Position numbers and translations under genes: made by a program | Shown here: piece by piece, positions 32,617 to 44,757 of the stretch | Layout of the letters: the number at the start of each line of letters is the position of its first letter | How positions within the stretch are numbered: position 1 is the first letter of the stretch | Notes under the pieces: generated by a model | Databases searched by the model: none | What the model saw: the letters and a program-made list of their open reading frames with translations, nothing else | Told to the model about the DNA's origin: nothing | Assembly (NCBI GenBank): GCA_029582265.1 | Contig: CM055828.1 | Span: 7,955,902-8,019,901, forward strand | Direction of reading: 5' to 3' | DNA length: 64,000 nucleotides | From: Zoroaster sp. YZ-2022 | Taxonomy: Eukaryota; Echinodermata; Asteroidea; Forcipulatida; Zoroasteridae

Positions 32617-33066
32617 TGTGACATAAAACACAATAAAGGGGGCCACTTTGATTCCGTCACGTTAGCAGTTTTTCCAATGGTTGTTATTTATTTTTAAGCA
32701 CCTGAAACCGACCAAAAAGTGTTTCAACATGTGAATGGACATGCAGGCTTATACTAGAACTAATTTGAGTTGATTAATTTTATTTTTAAATTTTTAAATT
32801 TATTTTTTTACCCTCAAATTTCCATAAAAATTGTACGGAAAAAGTTACCTCACTTTTCCGTCCATTTGTTGATGGAAATTTTAGGGTAATTAAAAAAATA
32901 ATAGTAATAATCAACTCAAATTTTCTTGAGGATAAGCATGCATGTTTATTCAAATGTTGAAATTCTTTTTTGGTGGTTTCAGATATTTAAAAAAAAATTA
33001 CAACCATTAGAAAAACTGCTAACGTGACGGTAGGAAAGTGGCCCCATTTATTGTGTGTTATGTCAT
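32617..33066. mobile_element. Long palindromic MITE (family F), copy 1
   Basis: About 450 bp forming one near-complete inverted repeat. TGACATAAAACACAATAAAG and GGGGCCACTTT mirror AAAGTGGCCCC..TTATTGTG at the other end. CACGTTAGCAGTTTTTC mirrors GAAAAACTGCTAACGTG. TTTTCCGT motifs sit near the centre. Confidence 0.85.
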
Positions 33067-33426
33067 GTACCTTTATACTGTATTTGAATTTTTAAGTTTG
33101 CTTTTTTTCTCCCCTCGAGGAAATTCATCTAGACATCATCAACGCACGCAGATCCACAAAGAACAGACACTCAAGTCAATAAACCTGTGTAAACTGAACC
33201 AGAAATGAATATAACCCGACAGTCCCTGTGTTTATCGATTGTATGAGATGAGAATGTTCCAGATGAGAACAGTGGAAAGTTTAAAGGGAAGGCAAAAATT
33301 GTTGGTGATGTTGACAAAACTGTTTCCAACAGTTACATGTATGCTTACTCTCTTTGAGTTACATGTAAGTAGACAGTAATCAACTAAGCTGTGAATGTTT
33401 CAGCTTAGTACATGTACGTTATGTCA
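33067..33426 (+). other. Non-coding gap with a repeat R end
   Basis: GGGAAGGCAAAAATTGTTGG through TACTCTCTTTGAG near 33284-33358 resembles an 81-bp unit in reverse. Confidence 0.45.
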
Positions 33427-33905
33427 TTAACCCTAACTTTCTCAAATGCTCCAAAATCCTCTTTGCTAAAGTGAAGGATTTTGAAGGATTGAGGTTACAT
33501 GCTACATGCTCTTTACTAAAGTGAAGGATTTTGAAGGATTGAGGTTACATGCTACATGTACATGTACATGCTCTTTGCTAAAGTGAAAGATTTTGGAGGA
33601 TTGAGGTTACATGCTACATTCTCTTTGCTAAAGTGAAGGATTTTGGAGGATTGAGGTTATTAGGCATACTTGCCTTTCCATGGTACTTGTACATCCATGT
33701 TTGTTATAGTGATTGCAAGGTCAGTGCTTGAGTCAGTGGACACTGTTTATTGCTCCATGCATGCAGGGAGGGTCCCTGGCCATGTACATGTATCACAGAT
33801 TAGAAACACATGTGTGCATACATGTCATATGCTTGCTTTACTACTGAAGGATTTTGGAGGATTCAGGTTATGTGTAAGCTAATGGGCCTAGGGAGTTAGG
33901 GTTAA
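33427..33905 (+). mobile_element. piggyBac-like MITE, family 2
   Basis: TTAACCCTAACTTTCT at 33427 and GGGAGTTAGGGTTAA ending at 33905. The left subterminal unit with CTTTGCTAAAGTGAAGGATT is present four times. Shares CCATGCATGCAGGGAGGGTC and GGCCATGTACATGTATCACA with 17958 and 38473. Confidence 0.85.
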
Positions 33906-33944
33906 TGAGAAAATAGTGAATGGTCATGCATGCAATTGATTGAA

Positions 33945-34115
33945 TTTTTCCCTTACACCGACATAATATATGAAAAACTGTATACTCAGTGCTTTCTGAG
34001 TCTATGGAAAAAATCCACAGGCAACATGGGTAGGATTTGAACCCATGACCTGCAGACTTTTTAATCTCTCGACCCCCCAGCTTGTCCGATGACGATTGGC
34101 TGGCAAGTATCCTAT
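33945..34115 (-). mobile_element. tRNA-derived SINE of the 16180 type
   Basis: Minus-strand head with GAGAGATTAAAAAGTCTGCA and a B-box GGTCATGGGTTCAAATCC, followed by the same 3' part (AGCACTGAGTATACAG). More decayed than the pair at 16180. Confidence 0.7.
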
Positions 34116-34555
34116 ATCATCAATCTAGCATGCATTCAGTAATATTGTTGTATTCATTCTAACATGGAATTTAGAAAAAAACTGTTCTTTCCTAAATTTA
34201 AACTGGAAATTATTTCACTTTTCTTAAAAACTAAAGCACCTCAGACAAAAATGATTTCTAGGGAAGATTAATACCATCATCAGCTTTTTACATTCAAATT
34301 AAACCATTTTGTTATTTTTAAATTATCAGTCTTACACACGTATGTACCTTAACTTTAACTTGACATTTTAATTTGACATTTCTGACTGCTGCTTCATGTA
34401 TAGTGTTTATTTAATCAACTCGGATCTACACAATTAACGAACAACATACACTGTACATAGTACATTAACAAATTAAGCAGAGTGGTGACAGCTGACATCG
34501 TCATGTCTTTCTGAAAGGGATTGGTGTAGCCAGGACTTTTTGAGGAGGAAATGAT

Positions 34556-34589
<34 letters not shown>

Positions 34590-34596
34590 GGGGGGT
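34556..34596 (+). repeat. (GA)n followed by a long G-run
   Basis: GA dinucleotides run into about 17 consecutive G. Low-complexity sequence. Confidence 0.95.
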
Positions 34597-35342
34597 GGGA
34601 TTTACAGTGATTTTTATGGGGATTACCTTTGGGTGACATTTCTGATTTCTGCTGCATGTCTAGTGTTTATTTAATCGTCTACTTGTAACTGGGATGTACA
34701 TAGTACATATGTATATGTAGATTTTAAACAAATTAAGCGAAGTGGTGACACACTCATGCTTGTCTCAAATGAATTGGAGTAGGCAGGATTTTATGAGGGG
34801 TGGGGAAAAGGGTTGGGATTTACAGTGATTTTTTTTTGTAGGGTCACATTTGGGTTATACTCAAATGGAAGCTTTTTGAATTTTCAGTTGGGAGAGGGGG
34901 TTTGGAGGGGACCCATACGGCACAAAAGGTAAGGTACGTAGTCCTATAGAAAAGGATATTCAAAAATAATCATCAATACTCAAATTTTAATGTAAACTTG
35001 ATGACGATGAGAGTATACTGATCGTGTTTCTCACCAATGAATCTTCTCAGAACCACCAACTATTACATCTCTTTATAAGAGATTAATTACATGGTGCTAC
35101 CACAAACCTTACTTCTACCATACTTCCACCATGCAAAGCTTCAAATCCTACTGAAAACTCACTGAGTGTAAAGGCAATGATGGTGTCAGTCATTTCTAGA
35201 AATAGTTTTGTCTGAGGTGCTGTCAATTTGAAGAAAAAGTTTTTCGGAAAGAGCAGCTCTTCCAAAAATTCCACATTAGAATGAGCACAAACAAAGCTAA
35301 TTCACTCTTTTCTTGTTAGCGATACAATGTACGGTAATAGTG

Positions 35343-35455
35343 CTTGGAGTTACCGGTTAGTTCGCTAACTGTTTAACCGAAACTTAGTTCACTAACCGTT
35401 TAACCAAATCTTTCACGGTCGGTTAACTGGTTAACCGGTTAACCTGTTCGCGTCG
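35343..35455. repeat. GGTTAACC-rich block
   Basis: Repeated GTTTAACC, GGTTAGTTCGCTAAC and GGTTAACCGGTTAACC. A related block lies at 55760-56035, where it seems to form both ends of one element. Confidence 0.5.
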
Positions 35456-36326
35456 GGAATAAAAAGGTTTTTCTGGGCCCCTGTGCGGGTTTATTTTCCC
35501 CACACACACCGTGAATGGAAGCTTCCACAGCGGGTGGCCACGTCTTCCGAGCATGTCACCGTACACGGGTGGCTCAACTGAGCATGCATACCAATATTCT
35601 GGAGTTTCCTTTGGTGTGTTTAGATGCTCTCCGATCCACGGTGCAAAAAAAAAATGCGTGTATACACGGCCTCCGACGTGAACTGGTTAACCGAATGTTG
35701 GCACCCGACAGACACACAAACTAGATATAAGACACTTAAACATGAATTGCTTCTCTTCAGCCAGGAGTTTAAATGGGGACATGTGAGGGCAGAGATGGTA
35801 ATTGTGTTTGAATAGTTGTTGGATGTTGTTTAACATGTACCAGGAAAGATTCTATCACCATACAGGTAAATGTGTATCACAAAAGTCTGGCAAAGAAATA
35901 CTAGTTTTTCAGATAGAAAATCACCTCATATGCAAATTATATAAATCCAGCAAGGTGTTCCGAAACATACACAAATGTGTATGATATTTGGAAGGAGGTG
36001 TGTGAGAGGATGTGATTCAGAAGAAAGCATTTTGGGCGGCGGTTTGTTTGTAGAATGACTTTATTTAATAATACAATCGCAATAACTGCAGCGATGTCAC
36101 TGCATGCATTTTGTATGTATACAGATAATAAAATGGCGCCGCAAAATACCCTACATTACCACAAGATGGCTATGATGTGCTTGAGGCAGGCAACTCTCCG
36201 CCAGCTTGACTGACCTGTAGAGTTTCTCAACTATCACAGTATAACATCATCTGAGCATGAATTCCTTCCTCCATGATCATGTGTTTTGTACAAGAAGAAT
36301 GTTTAGTAAAAGATATATTGGCTGTC

Positions 36327-36520
36327 ACTAGGCCTGTGACGGGTACCCGGGTTTGCAGGTACCCGACCTGCAAACCTGTTTTTACCCGGTTCCTTTTTCC
36401 TTTTGAGTACCCGAAACCCACTTTTTAAAATCTGATGTAACATTTCAGAAACCAAATGCCAGTCTTTGATGAATACTTACCGATCTTCCATATAAGGTTT
36501 CATGTACTTTGTTTTATTTC
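36327..36520 (+). mobile_element. hAT-like element end rich in GGGTACCCG
   Basis: TAGGCCTGTGACGGGTACCC starts a block with GGTACCCGACC and GAGTACCCGAAACCC. Its inner part (CCAGTCTTTGATGAATACTT) matches 63830-64000 in reverse. The right end was not found. Confidence 0.6.
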
Positions 36521-36864
36521 ATAAAATTGATAACAATAATAAATTCTGTTTATTTTCTTTTTGTGTTATTATTTTTGTAATGAACGTAATGGTAATGACC
36601 AAATGGAATGTAGGCCGCTGTCTTGTGCTGTGTTAGGGCTACCCAGGAACTGGACTATTACGGTTCCAAAATTACCCATGGTTTGCACAGTGCTAGCTTG
36701 TCACATTGCCAGACTGTGATGATCAGTGATGGAATGCATCCAACCCAGATGATCTGTCTGGGTTATAGAGCAGATGTATATTACCCTGTAGCTGTGTGTT
36801 TGATATCATTTGTTGACTGATGTGGTTATAGTCTGAAAATCACAGACTTGTCCCTTTTTATAGG
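36521..36864 (+). other. Non-coding gap
   Basis: Nothing was recognised; it may be the interior of the preceding element. Confidence 0.35.
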
Positions 36865-37233
36865 AGTGTCGTGGCCGAGCGGTCTAGCTTGCCGGACTCG
36901 AGTTCTGGTGTTGGCAGCAGAATGTGGGTTCGAATCCCGGCCGTGACACTTGTGTCCTTGAGCAAGACACTTAACCATAATTGCTTCTCTCCACCCAGGG
37001 GTTAAATGGGTACCTGTGAGGGCAGAGTTGGTTGATTAGCCCTATATGCGCTGTAATGGCAGCAATTGAGCTGTATACTCCCCAGGGAGCTGAGATGGTT
37101 TCAGGAATGATTTATGAGCCTTATGAGCCTTATGAGAGGGGGTAATGATATAATGCGCCTTGAGCACCACTTAGTTGGTGGATACGTGCGCTATATAAGT
37201 CCACACATTATTATTATTATTATTATTATTATT
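36865..37233 (+). mobile_element. tRNA-derived SINE, type S1, best-preserved copy
   Basis: Head GTGTCGTGGCCGAGCGGTCT with B-box GTGGGTTCGAATCCCGGCC, body with CTTGAGCAAGACACTTAACC, and tail GCGCCTTGAGCACCACTTAG..GGATACGTGCGC with (TTA)n. Internal Pol III boxes allow transcription. Confidence 0.9.
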
Positions 37234-37285
37234 TAAAGGGACATGTTTACTTTTGGTAATCCTCCCCCCCTCCCTTCCCAATTAC

Positions 37286-37905
37286 AAAATTACTGAATTA
37301 ATCTAGGAGTGAAGACCTTTGGTAATTTACCTGATTACAAAATTACTGAGTTATAATCTAGGAGTGGCGACCTTTGGTAATTTACCTGATTACAAAATGA
37401 CTGAATTAATCCAGGAGTGAAGACCTTTGGTAATTTACCTGATTACAAAATTACTGAGTTATAATCTAGGAGTGGCGACCTTTGGTAATTTACCTGATTA
37501 CAAAATGACTGAATTAATCTAGGAGTGAAGACCTTTGGTAATTTACCTGAATACAAAATTACTGAGTTATAATCTAGGAGTGGCGACCTTTGGTAATTTA
37601 CCTGAATACAAAATGACTGAATTAATCTAGGAGTGAAGACCTTTGGTAATTTACCTGAATACAAAATGACTGAGTTATAATCTAGGAGTGGCGACCTTTG
37701 GTAATTTACCTGATTACAAAATTACTGAATTAATCTAGGAGTGGCGACCTTTGGTAATTTACCTGATTACAAAATGACTGAATTAATCTAGGAGTGAAGA
37801 CCTTTGGTAATTTACCTGAATACAAAATGACTGAATTAATCTAGGAGTGAAGACCTTTGGTAATTTACCTGAATACAAAATTACTGAATCATAATCTAGG
37901 AGTGG
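37286..37905 (+). repeat. 53/55-bp tandem array, about twelve units
   Basis: Units with CTAGGAGTG.AGACCTTTGG and TAATTTACCTGATTACAAAA start near 37305, 37360, 37413, 37468, 37521, 37576, 37629, 37684, 37737, 37790, 37843 and 37898. The first eight intervals strictly alternate 55 and 53 bp, a dimer-based higher-order pattern. Open frames across it are accidental. Confidence 0.95.
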
Positions 37906-37932
37906 AGACTTAAATTAATTAAGTACATGTTT

Positions 37933-38150
37933 AAAGGGACAATATCGTCGCGATCAACAGGGCATGGAATCAGAGCGCTAGTTTTAGATTAACTCAGTGA
38001 CTGAAAATAACACCCCACATAAGGTCATATTATCATCGCTGCTCCATAAATGAGCAAGTAATTTTTCATTCACTGTGTTCAACTTCAACTAGGACACCGA
38101 TTCCATGCCCTGTTGAAAGTCTACTCCGATCGTGATGATACTGTCCCTTT
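37933..38150. mobile_element. Family G MITE
   Basis: AAAGGGACAATATCGTCGCG at the left and CGTGATGATACTGTCCCTTT at the right. Inner pair GGGCATGGAATC and GATTCCATGCCC. Confidence 0.8.
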
Positions 38151-38472
38151 AATCTAAAATTTTTATATTGATGTTAAGTTGGTGATTCAGGAGAAATTAT
38201 TTCTTCAAGTATATCTGAGAAAACATGAAATGTGTTTTCTCGTTTATAAAAATAAGAAGTGAGCTCAAACTTTTACATGTTGGTTTCTCTTGATTTTTAT
38301 AAAATAATTTTTTTTTCAGTATGTATCGTGTCCATTTTTTGAAAGCCCTTTTTCTTGAAAAGTGTTTCTAGAACAGTTGCGGCGGTTTGTCGTCTTTATC
38401 ATTTCATAATTTCAGAATGGAATTAGACGTGAACATAATATTGGTACTGCTGGAAAGCCCATGAACTGCCCA
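38151..38472 (+). other. Non-coding gap
   Basis: AT-rich; nothing was recognised. Confidence 0.4.
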
Positions 38473-39300
38473 TTAACCCTAACTCCCTAGGCCCATTTGC
38501 TTTATACACATAACCTGAATCCTTCCTAACTCCCTAGGCCCATTTGCTTTATACACATAACCTGAATCCTTCCTAACTCCCTAGGCCCATTTGCTTTATA
38601 CACATAACCTGAATCCTTCCTAACTCCCTAGGCCCACTTGCTTTATACACATAACCTGAATCCTTCCTAACTCCCTAGGCCCACTTGCTTTATACACATA
38701 ACCTGAATCCTTCATAACTCCCTAGGCCCATTTGCTTTATACACATAACCTGAATCCTTCCTAATTCCCTTGGCCCACTTGCTTAATACACATAACCTGA
38801 ATCCTTCCTAACTCCCTAGGTCCATTTGCTTACACATAACCTGAATCCTTCCTAACTCCCTAGGTCCATTTGCTTACACATAACCTGAAACCTTCCTAAC
38901 TCCCTAGGCCCATTTGCTTTATACACATAACCTGAATCCTTCCTAACTCCCTAGGCCCATTTGCTTTATACACGTAACCTGAATCCTTCCTAACTCCCTA
39001 GGCCCATTTGCTTACACATAACCTGAATCCTCCAAAATCCTTCAGTAGTAAAGCAAGCACATGACATGTATGCACACATGTGTTTCTAATCTGTGATACA
39101 TGTACATGGCCAGGGACCCTCCCTGCATGCATGGAGCAATAAACAGTGTCCACTGACCCAAGCACTGACCTTGCAATCACTACAACAAACATGGATGTAC
39201 ATGTACCATGGAAAGGCAAGTATGCCTAATAACCTCAGTCCTCCAAAATCCTTCACTTTGGCAAAGAGGATTTTGGAGGATTTGGGAAGGTTAGCGTTAA
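38473..39300 (-). mobile_element. piggyBac-like MITE, family 2, with end amplified twelve-fold
   Basis: TTAA sits at 38473-38476 and 39297-39300. The body 39030-39300 matches 33427-33905 in reverse. Its terminal segment is expanded into the array at 38478-39029. Confidence 0.85.
38478..39029 (-). repeat. 47-bp tandem array made from a MITE end, twelve units
   Basis: Units starting CCTAACTCCCTAGGCCCATT lie at 38478, 38525, 38572, 38619, 38666, 38713, 38760, 38807, 38851, 38895, 38942 and 38989. Spacing is 47 bp, with two 44-bp units that lack three bases. Confidence 0.95.
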
Positions 39301-39367
39301 CCTGGTGTGCATATCTCAAAATGCCAAATTTGGGGGATATTCCTGATTTTGCTGAAGCGGGTCAAAT

Positions 39368-39830
39368 ATATGACATAAAACAAATAAAGGGGGCCACTTT
39401 CCTACCGTCACGTTAGCAGTTTTTCTAATGGTTGTAATTTTTTTTTTAAATATCTGAAACCACCCAAAAAGACTTTCAACATTTGAAGAGACATGCATGC
39501 ATATCCTAAAGATAATTTGAGTTGATTATTACTATTATTTTTTTAATTACCCTAAAATTTCCATCAACAAATGGACGGAAAAGTGAGGTAACTTTTTCCG
39601 TCCAATTTTTATGGAAATTTGAGGGTAAAAAAATAAACAAAAAAAGAAAAAAAGAAAATAAATCAACTTAAATTAGTCCTAGTATAAGCCTGCATGTCCA
39701 TTCACATGTTGAAACACCTTTTGGTCGGTTTCAGGTACTTAAAAATAAATAACAACCATTGGAAAAACTGCTAACGTGACCGATGCAAAGTGGCCCCCTT
39801 TATTGTGTTTTATGTCATATGCTTTTTAAT
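39368..39830. mobile_element. Long palindromic MITE (family F), copy 2, inverted
   Basis: Same inverted repeat as 32617-33066 in the opposite orientation. TATGACATAAAACAAATAAA at the left mirrors TTTATTGTGTTTTATGTCAT at the right. Confidence 0.85.
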
Positions 39831-39907
39831 CAGTACATTGATGTTTCCTTTTTAGAAAGACAGACAATTACTTCAAAATGAATCGCTTCACAAAAACACT
39901 GTTTAAA

Positions 39908-42216
39908 CTAGAGCTCAATTGTATTCGTGAACGAATACCCAGCTGTTTCGCTATTTTTTATCACATTAACTTCCACTTTTGCTGTATCGGCGCCCTCCCC
40001 CCAATAACTGTAAATGTACACCGGCCATGATGTTGGCACTCCTGCAAATGAACACCATACGTATATGGTGACTTTAATCTCTTATCTTTCACCCTGTTTT
40101 TTTCGTGCAATTCCTCTGATAAACCATGAAAAAAGTGGTTTTCCTTTAGCTGAACGAAACCACCGCATTTAAAATTAATATATAACAATAATTCTGGTGT
40201 CAAATTAAAGCTAAACGTTGGGAGTTAACATAAGCAGTATTTGTCTGAACTAGGCTGGTCCCTTTTGTAACGGTTTACCATATACTTTACCCCAACCCCT
40301 TGAGAAACAGGCACACGGTGTACCATTTGGTAAACCGTCTCAAGTAAAGGTCTGAGACTCTTGAATCTTTAGTACTGTCAAAATGGTAAACCGTCAACCT
40401 TTCCCGGTGGTTTTCGCGTAACCCTGGTGACATCCAATCACCGTAAAGCGCTCGTATCGTGCACTCAGGAATGTTTGAATATTTACAAGCATCCACTATA
40501 ATGACAGATGTTTCACATTGAAGGTCTTTTCTTTGAGAGAATGGAAGACTTTTGTGAGACTTATGTAAGACTGTTAGGACAATAAAGGAAGGCATGCATT
40601 GGAGAGTCATTGTGTCAGGCCTTATAAAAACGGGACATTCTAACTACGACTGAATCATTACAGCTCATCCGCTCACCCACGGAGGTCACCGGCCGGCAGT
40701 GGGAAGCATTTGTTTGTTGGGCCGCCCTATTACGATCCGTTGGCTTCGGTCAATAGTTGGACTTGGTCCTAGTGTGGTCTGACGGGTCGACCTGCACTTC
40801 AGCCCCCAGCTCAATGTTGTAGAGGATTGCGTGTATGTTAATTCCTACCTCTATGGTCTGTGCGTACAAAGTGGGACTCCATGCAATCACTCAACATTGA
40901 GCTGGGGGGTGGGGGGGGGGGGGGCGTACAATACTTCTCTGAAAAAGAAATAACTTCACACAGTCAAAGTAGAAAGTTGCTTCAAATGTATGTAATTAAA
41001 TGTCATCTTCCCATATGTGCACTTTAACAAAAAGGCAATTCCATGCCAAACAGGACTTACTTCTGATGATGTACATTTTGTAAAAATCAAAAGTGTAACT
41101 GAGTTATGATATTTTTAAATATAAAATTTAAATCTAAACCAACAAGAAAGATATTACAAAGTCGTTGAACATAGCTCCTTGATTTATTGAAACTTAGCAA
41201 TTAAATGGGTATTCGAAAGGGGTTTTAAAGACAAGAACAAACACTATTAAAAGGAGGTGGCTTGAGTGTAATTACATGACACAAAAATTGTTGTAACCAA
41301 TACAATGACGATCAACCAGAAGAGGGCGCTATTTCATGCAAAACTCGGAGCCAGCCGTGTGTAATTGTTTTCTCTTTGCAGTACACGGTATCTTTAGAGC
41401 TCTAACAATATTGCTATATTTGAACTTCTGGTTTCGACCGGAAGCAAACGTCACAATAAGGTCATATTTGCACGAATTGTCAAGTGGGTAACGGCCTACA
41501 ATATGGCTCAAAGATCATAATTATAGCTATTGTGGTTCAAAAGTTATACATTTTTTAATAGTTTTTCAATATTAATCTTTAACTTAGTGTAACTTGACAC
41601 CTGATGCCATCATGATGACGTAATTTGTTTTGATATTTAAGTTGATTCATAAGCTACAATATGACATATCATTTGTGGTAATGTAACATTGGCAAGTGTA
41701 CAAGTGAAAATAACGTCTTTTTAAACCTGTCGCTAGAGGGCGCTCTTGCATATGATGACGTCATCAAACCTACTATCCAAAAGAGTACATCCTACTGATG
41801 ATTACATACACAGAAATCATAGCATTATTTTTTATCATATTGGCTGTAGAGCTCTTTAACTGGAACTTCCGGTTTGGACCGGAAGCTAAGGTCAAAATGG
41901 GATCATATCTGTGCACGAAATACGGAGTGGGTAACGACCTACAATATGCCACATAGATGAAATTGATAGCGTATGTTGTTCAGGAGTTATTAATTTTTTA
42001 ATGTTTTTCATTATTAATCTTTGATTTAGTGTAACTTGACACCTGATGATGTCATTATGACGTCATTGCAATATGCACACTATTGCACTATTGCCTTTGG
42101 TCCCTTAAGTTTCATTGCAATCGCATTTATGGAACACTGCAAAATGGCGTTCAGAATGAAACATGTGTTATTGCAATGCACTTCCGGTACGGAAAGCGCT
42201 GAAAAATAAAAATAAA
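39908..42216 (+). mobile_element. Large hairpin-capped element, copy A
   Basis: Starts CTAGAGCTCAATT and hairpin GTATTCGT-GA-ACGAATAC. Inside are several TGGTAAACCGT motifs, an inverted pair AGCTCAATGTTG / CAACATTGAGCT, a unique module at about 41137-41319, and two related subunits of about 450 bp. Each subunit has a CTTC.GGTTT.GACCGGAAG hairpin; CRE cores TGACGTCA lie at 41757 and 42058. It ends TTCCGGTACGGAA..GCGCTGAAAAA without the 3' hairpin and runs straight into copy B. No transposase, Rep/helicase or reverse transcriptase frame is present. Confidence 0.8.
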
Positions 42217-44726
42217 CTAGAGCTCAATTGTATTCGTGAACGAATACCCAGCTGTTTCGCTATTTTTTATCACATTAACTTCCACTTTTGCTATATCGGC
42301 GCCCTCCCCCCAATAACTGTAAATGTACACCGGCCATGATGTTGGCACTCCTGCAAATGAACACCATACGTATATGGTGACTTTAATCTCGTATCTTTCA
42401 CCCTGTTTTGGTCGTGCAATTCCTCTGATAAACCATGAAAAAGTGGTTTTCCTTTAGCTGAACGAAACCACCCGTACTAAAATTAATATATAACAATAAT
42501 TCTGGTGTCAAATTAAAGCTAAACGTTGGGAGTTAACATAAGCAGTATTTGTCTGAACTAGGCTGGTCCCTTTTTGTAACGGTTTACCATATACTTTACC
42601 CCCAACCCCATTAGAAACATGCACACGGTTTACCATTTGGTAAACCGTCTCAAGTAAAGGTCTGATAATCTTTAATCTTTATTACTGTCAAAATGGTAAA
42701 CCGTCAACCTTTACCGCTTGTTTCGCGTAACCCTGGTGACATCCAATCACCGTAAAGCGCCGTATCGTGCACTCAGGAATGTTTGAATATTTACAAGCAT
42801 CCACTATAATGACAGATGTTTCATTGAAGGTCTTTTCTTTGAGAGAATGGAAGACTTTTGTGAGACTTATGTAAGACTGTTAGGACAATAAAGGAAGGCA
42901 TGCATTGGAGAGTCATTGTGTCAGGCCTTATAAAACGGGACATTCTAACTACGACTGAATCATTACAGCTCATCCGCTCACCCACGGAGGTCACCGGCCG
43001 GCAGTGGGAAGCATTGTTTGTTGGGCTTCGGCCCTATTACGATCCGTTGGCTTCGGTCAATAGTTGGACTTCGGTCCTAGTGTGGTCTGTGGTCGACCGT
43101 ACCCCGCGCCCCCAGCTCAATGTTGTAGAGGATTGCGTGTATGTTTATGCTGTCTATTCCTACCTCTATGGTCTGTGCGTACAAAGTTGGGACTACATGC
43201 AATCACTCAACATTGAGCTGGGGGTGGGGGTACAATACTTCTCTGAAAAGAAATAACTGCACAGTCAAAGTAGAAAGTTGCTTCAAATGTATGTAATTAA
43301 ATTTCATCTTCCCATATGTGCACTTTAACAAAAAGGCAATTCCATGCAAAACAGGACTTACTTCTGATGATGTACATTTTGTAAAAATCAAAAGTGTAAC
43401 TGAGTTATGATATTTTTAAATATAAAATTTAAAGGGGGACTGACATCCTTTATTGTGTGTGTGTACTTAAAGGCGTTTGTAATAAAATATTGTTTTTGAG
43501 ACCCACCTGTGTCTATTTAATCATTGATTTCTGAGTACAGGTATTTTAAAACAATGTTTGAAGTATTTGGGGAGGCAATCCCGCCCCATGGTGGAAGCTT
43601 CATTTGCATAAGATATGTGACGTAAGGTCGGGAAGATCCGATGTGTACATGATGTCCATATACATACAAACGTTTCACACACGTAGCGTCGATTTAATTT
43701 ATTCCGTGATTTTTGTTTCCGGAACTAATAAAATGCCGGGAAGATGTGTTTCTGCAGGATGCAGCAACACCACCAAAGACGGTGTTAGCCTTCATCTGTT
43801 CCCAATGACGAACACCATTAGAACTCGATCTTCAACCAGAAGAGGGCGCTATTTCATGCAAAACTCGAGCCAGCCGTGTGTAATTGTTTTCTCTCTGCAG
43901 CACACGGTATCTTTAGAGCTCTAACAATATTGCTATATTTGAACTTCTGGTTTCGACCGGAAGCAAACGTCACAATAAGGTCATATTTGCACGAATTGTC
44001 AAGTGGGTAACGGCCTACAATATGGCTCAAAGATCATAATTATAGCTATTGTGGTTCAAAAGTTATAAATTTTTAAATAGTTTTTCAATATTAATCTTTA
44101 ACTTAGGGTAACTTGACACCTGATGATGTCATAATGACGTAATTTATTTTGATATTTAAGTTGATTCATAAGCTACAATATGACATATCATTTGTGGTAA
44201 TGTGACATTGGCAAGTGTACATGTGCAAATAACGTCTTTTTAAACCTGTCGCTAGAGGGCGCTCTTGCATATGATGACGTCATCACACCTACTATCCAAA
44301 CGAGTACACCCTACTGATGATTACATACACTGAAATCATAGCATTATTTTTTATCATATTGGCTGTAGAGCTCTTTAAATTTGAACTTCCGGTTTGGACC
44401 GGAAGCTAAGGTCAAAATGGGGTCATATCTGTGCACGAAATACGGAGTGGGTAACGACCTACAATATGCCACATAGATGAAATTGATAGCATATGTGGTT
44501 CAGGAGTTATTAATTTTTTAATGTTTTTCATTATTAATCTTTGATTTAGTGTAACTTGACACCTGATGACGTAATTATGACGTCATTGCAATATGCACAC
44601 TATTGCACTATTGCCTTTGGTCCCTAAGTTTCATTGCAATCGCATTTATGGAACACTGCAAAATGGCGTTCAGAATGAAACATGTGTTATTGCAATGCAT
44701 TCCGGTCCGGAAAGCGCTTAAAAAGA

Positions 44727-44757
<31 letters not shown>

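Larger units (their letters stand above)
34116..36326 (+). other. Mostly unassigned non-coding stretch with repeat scraps
   Basis: Contains a tandem-like duplication (ATTTCTGACTGCTGC..TTTATTTAATC near 34377 and CTGATTTCTGCTGC near 34641). It also has repeat R phrases near 34230-34345, a GTTTAACC-rich block at 35345-35455, and a scrap of SINE S1 at about 35725-35795. No exon was recognised. Confidence 0.45.

Noticed and set aside
36865..36950. tRNA-Leu/Ser-like sequence
   Set aside because: It is the head of a SINE with body and tail, repeated elsewhere; cloverleaf pairing is imperfect, so it is not called a tRNA gene.
37443..37664. Repetitive 73-residue frame with GKLPKVFTPRL
   Set aside because: By-product of the 53/55-bp tandem array.
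37286..39029. Regularly spaced repeats as CRISPR arrays
   Set aside because: Adjacent units have no unique spacers, and the context is an animal genome; these are ordinary tandem repeats.
43604..43924. 106-residue THAP-containing protein as a real gene
   Set aside because: Only the first half of the THAP finger is present, and the frame then runs into element sequence shared with other copies.
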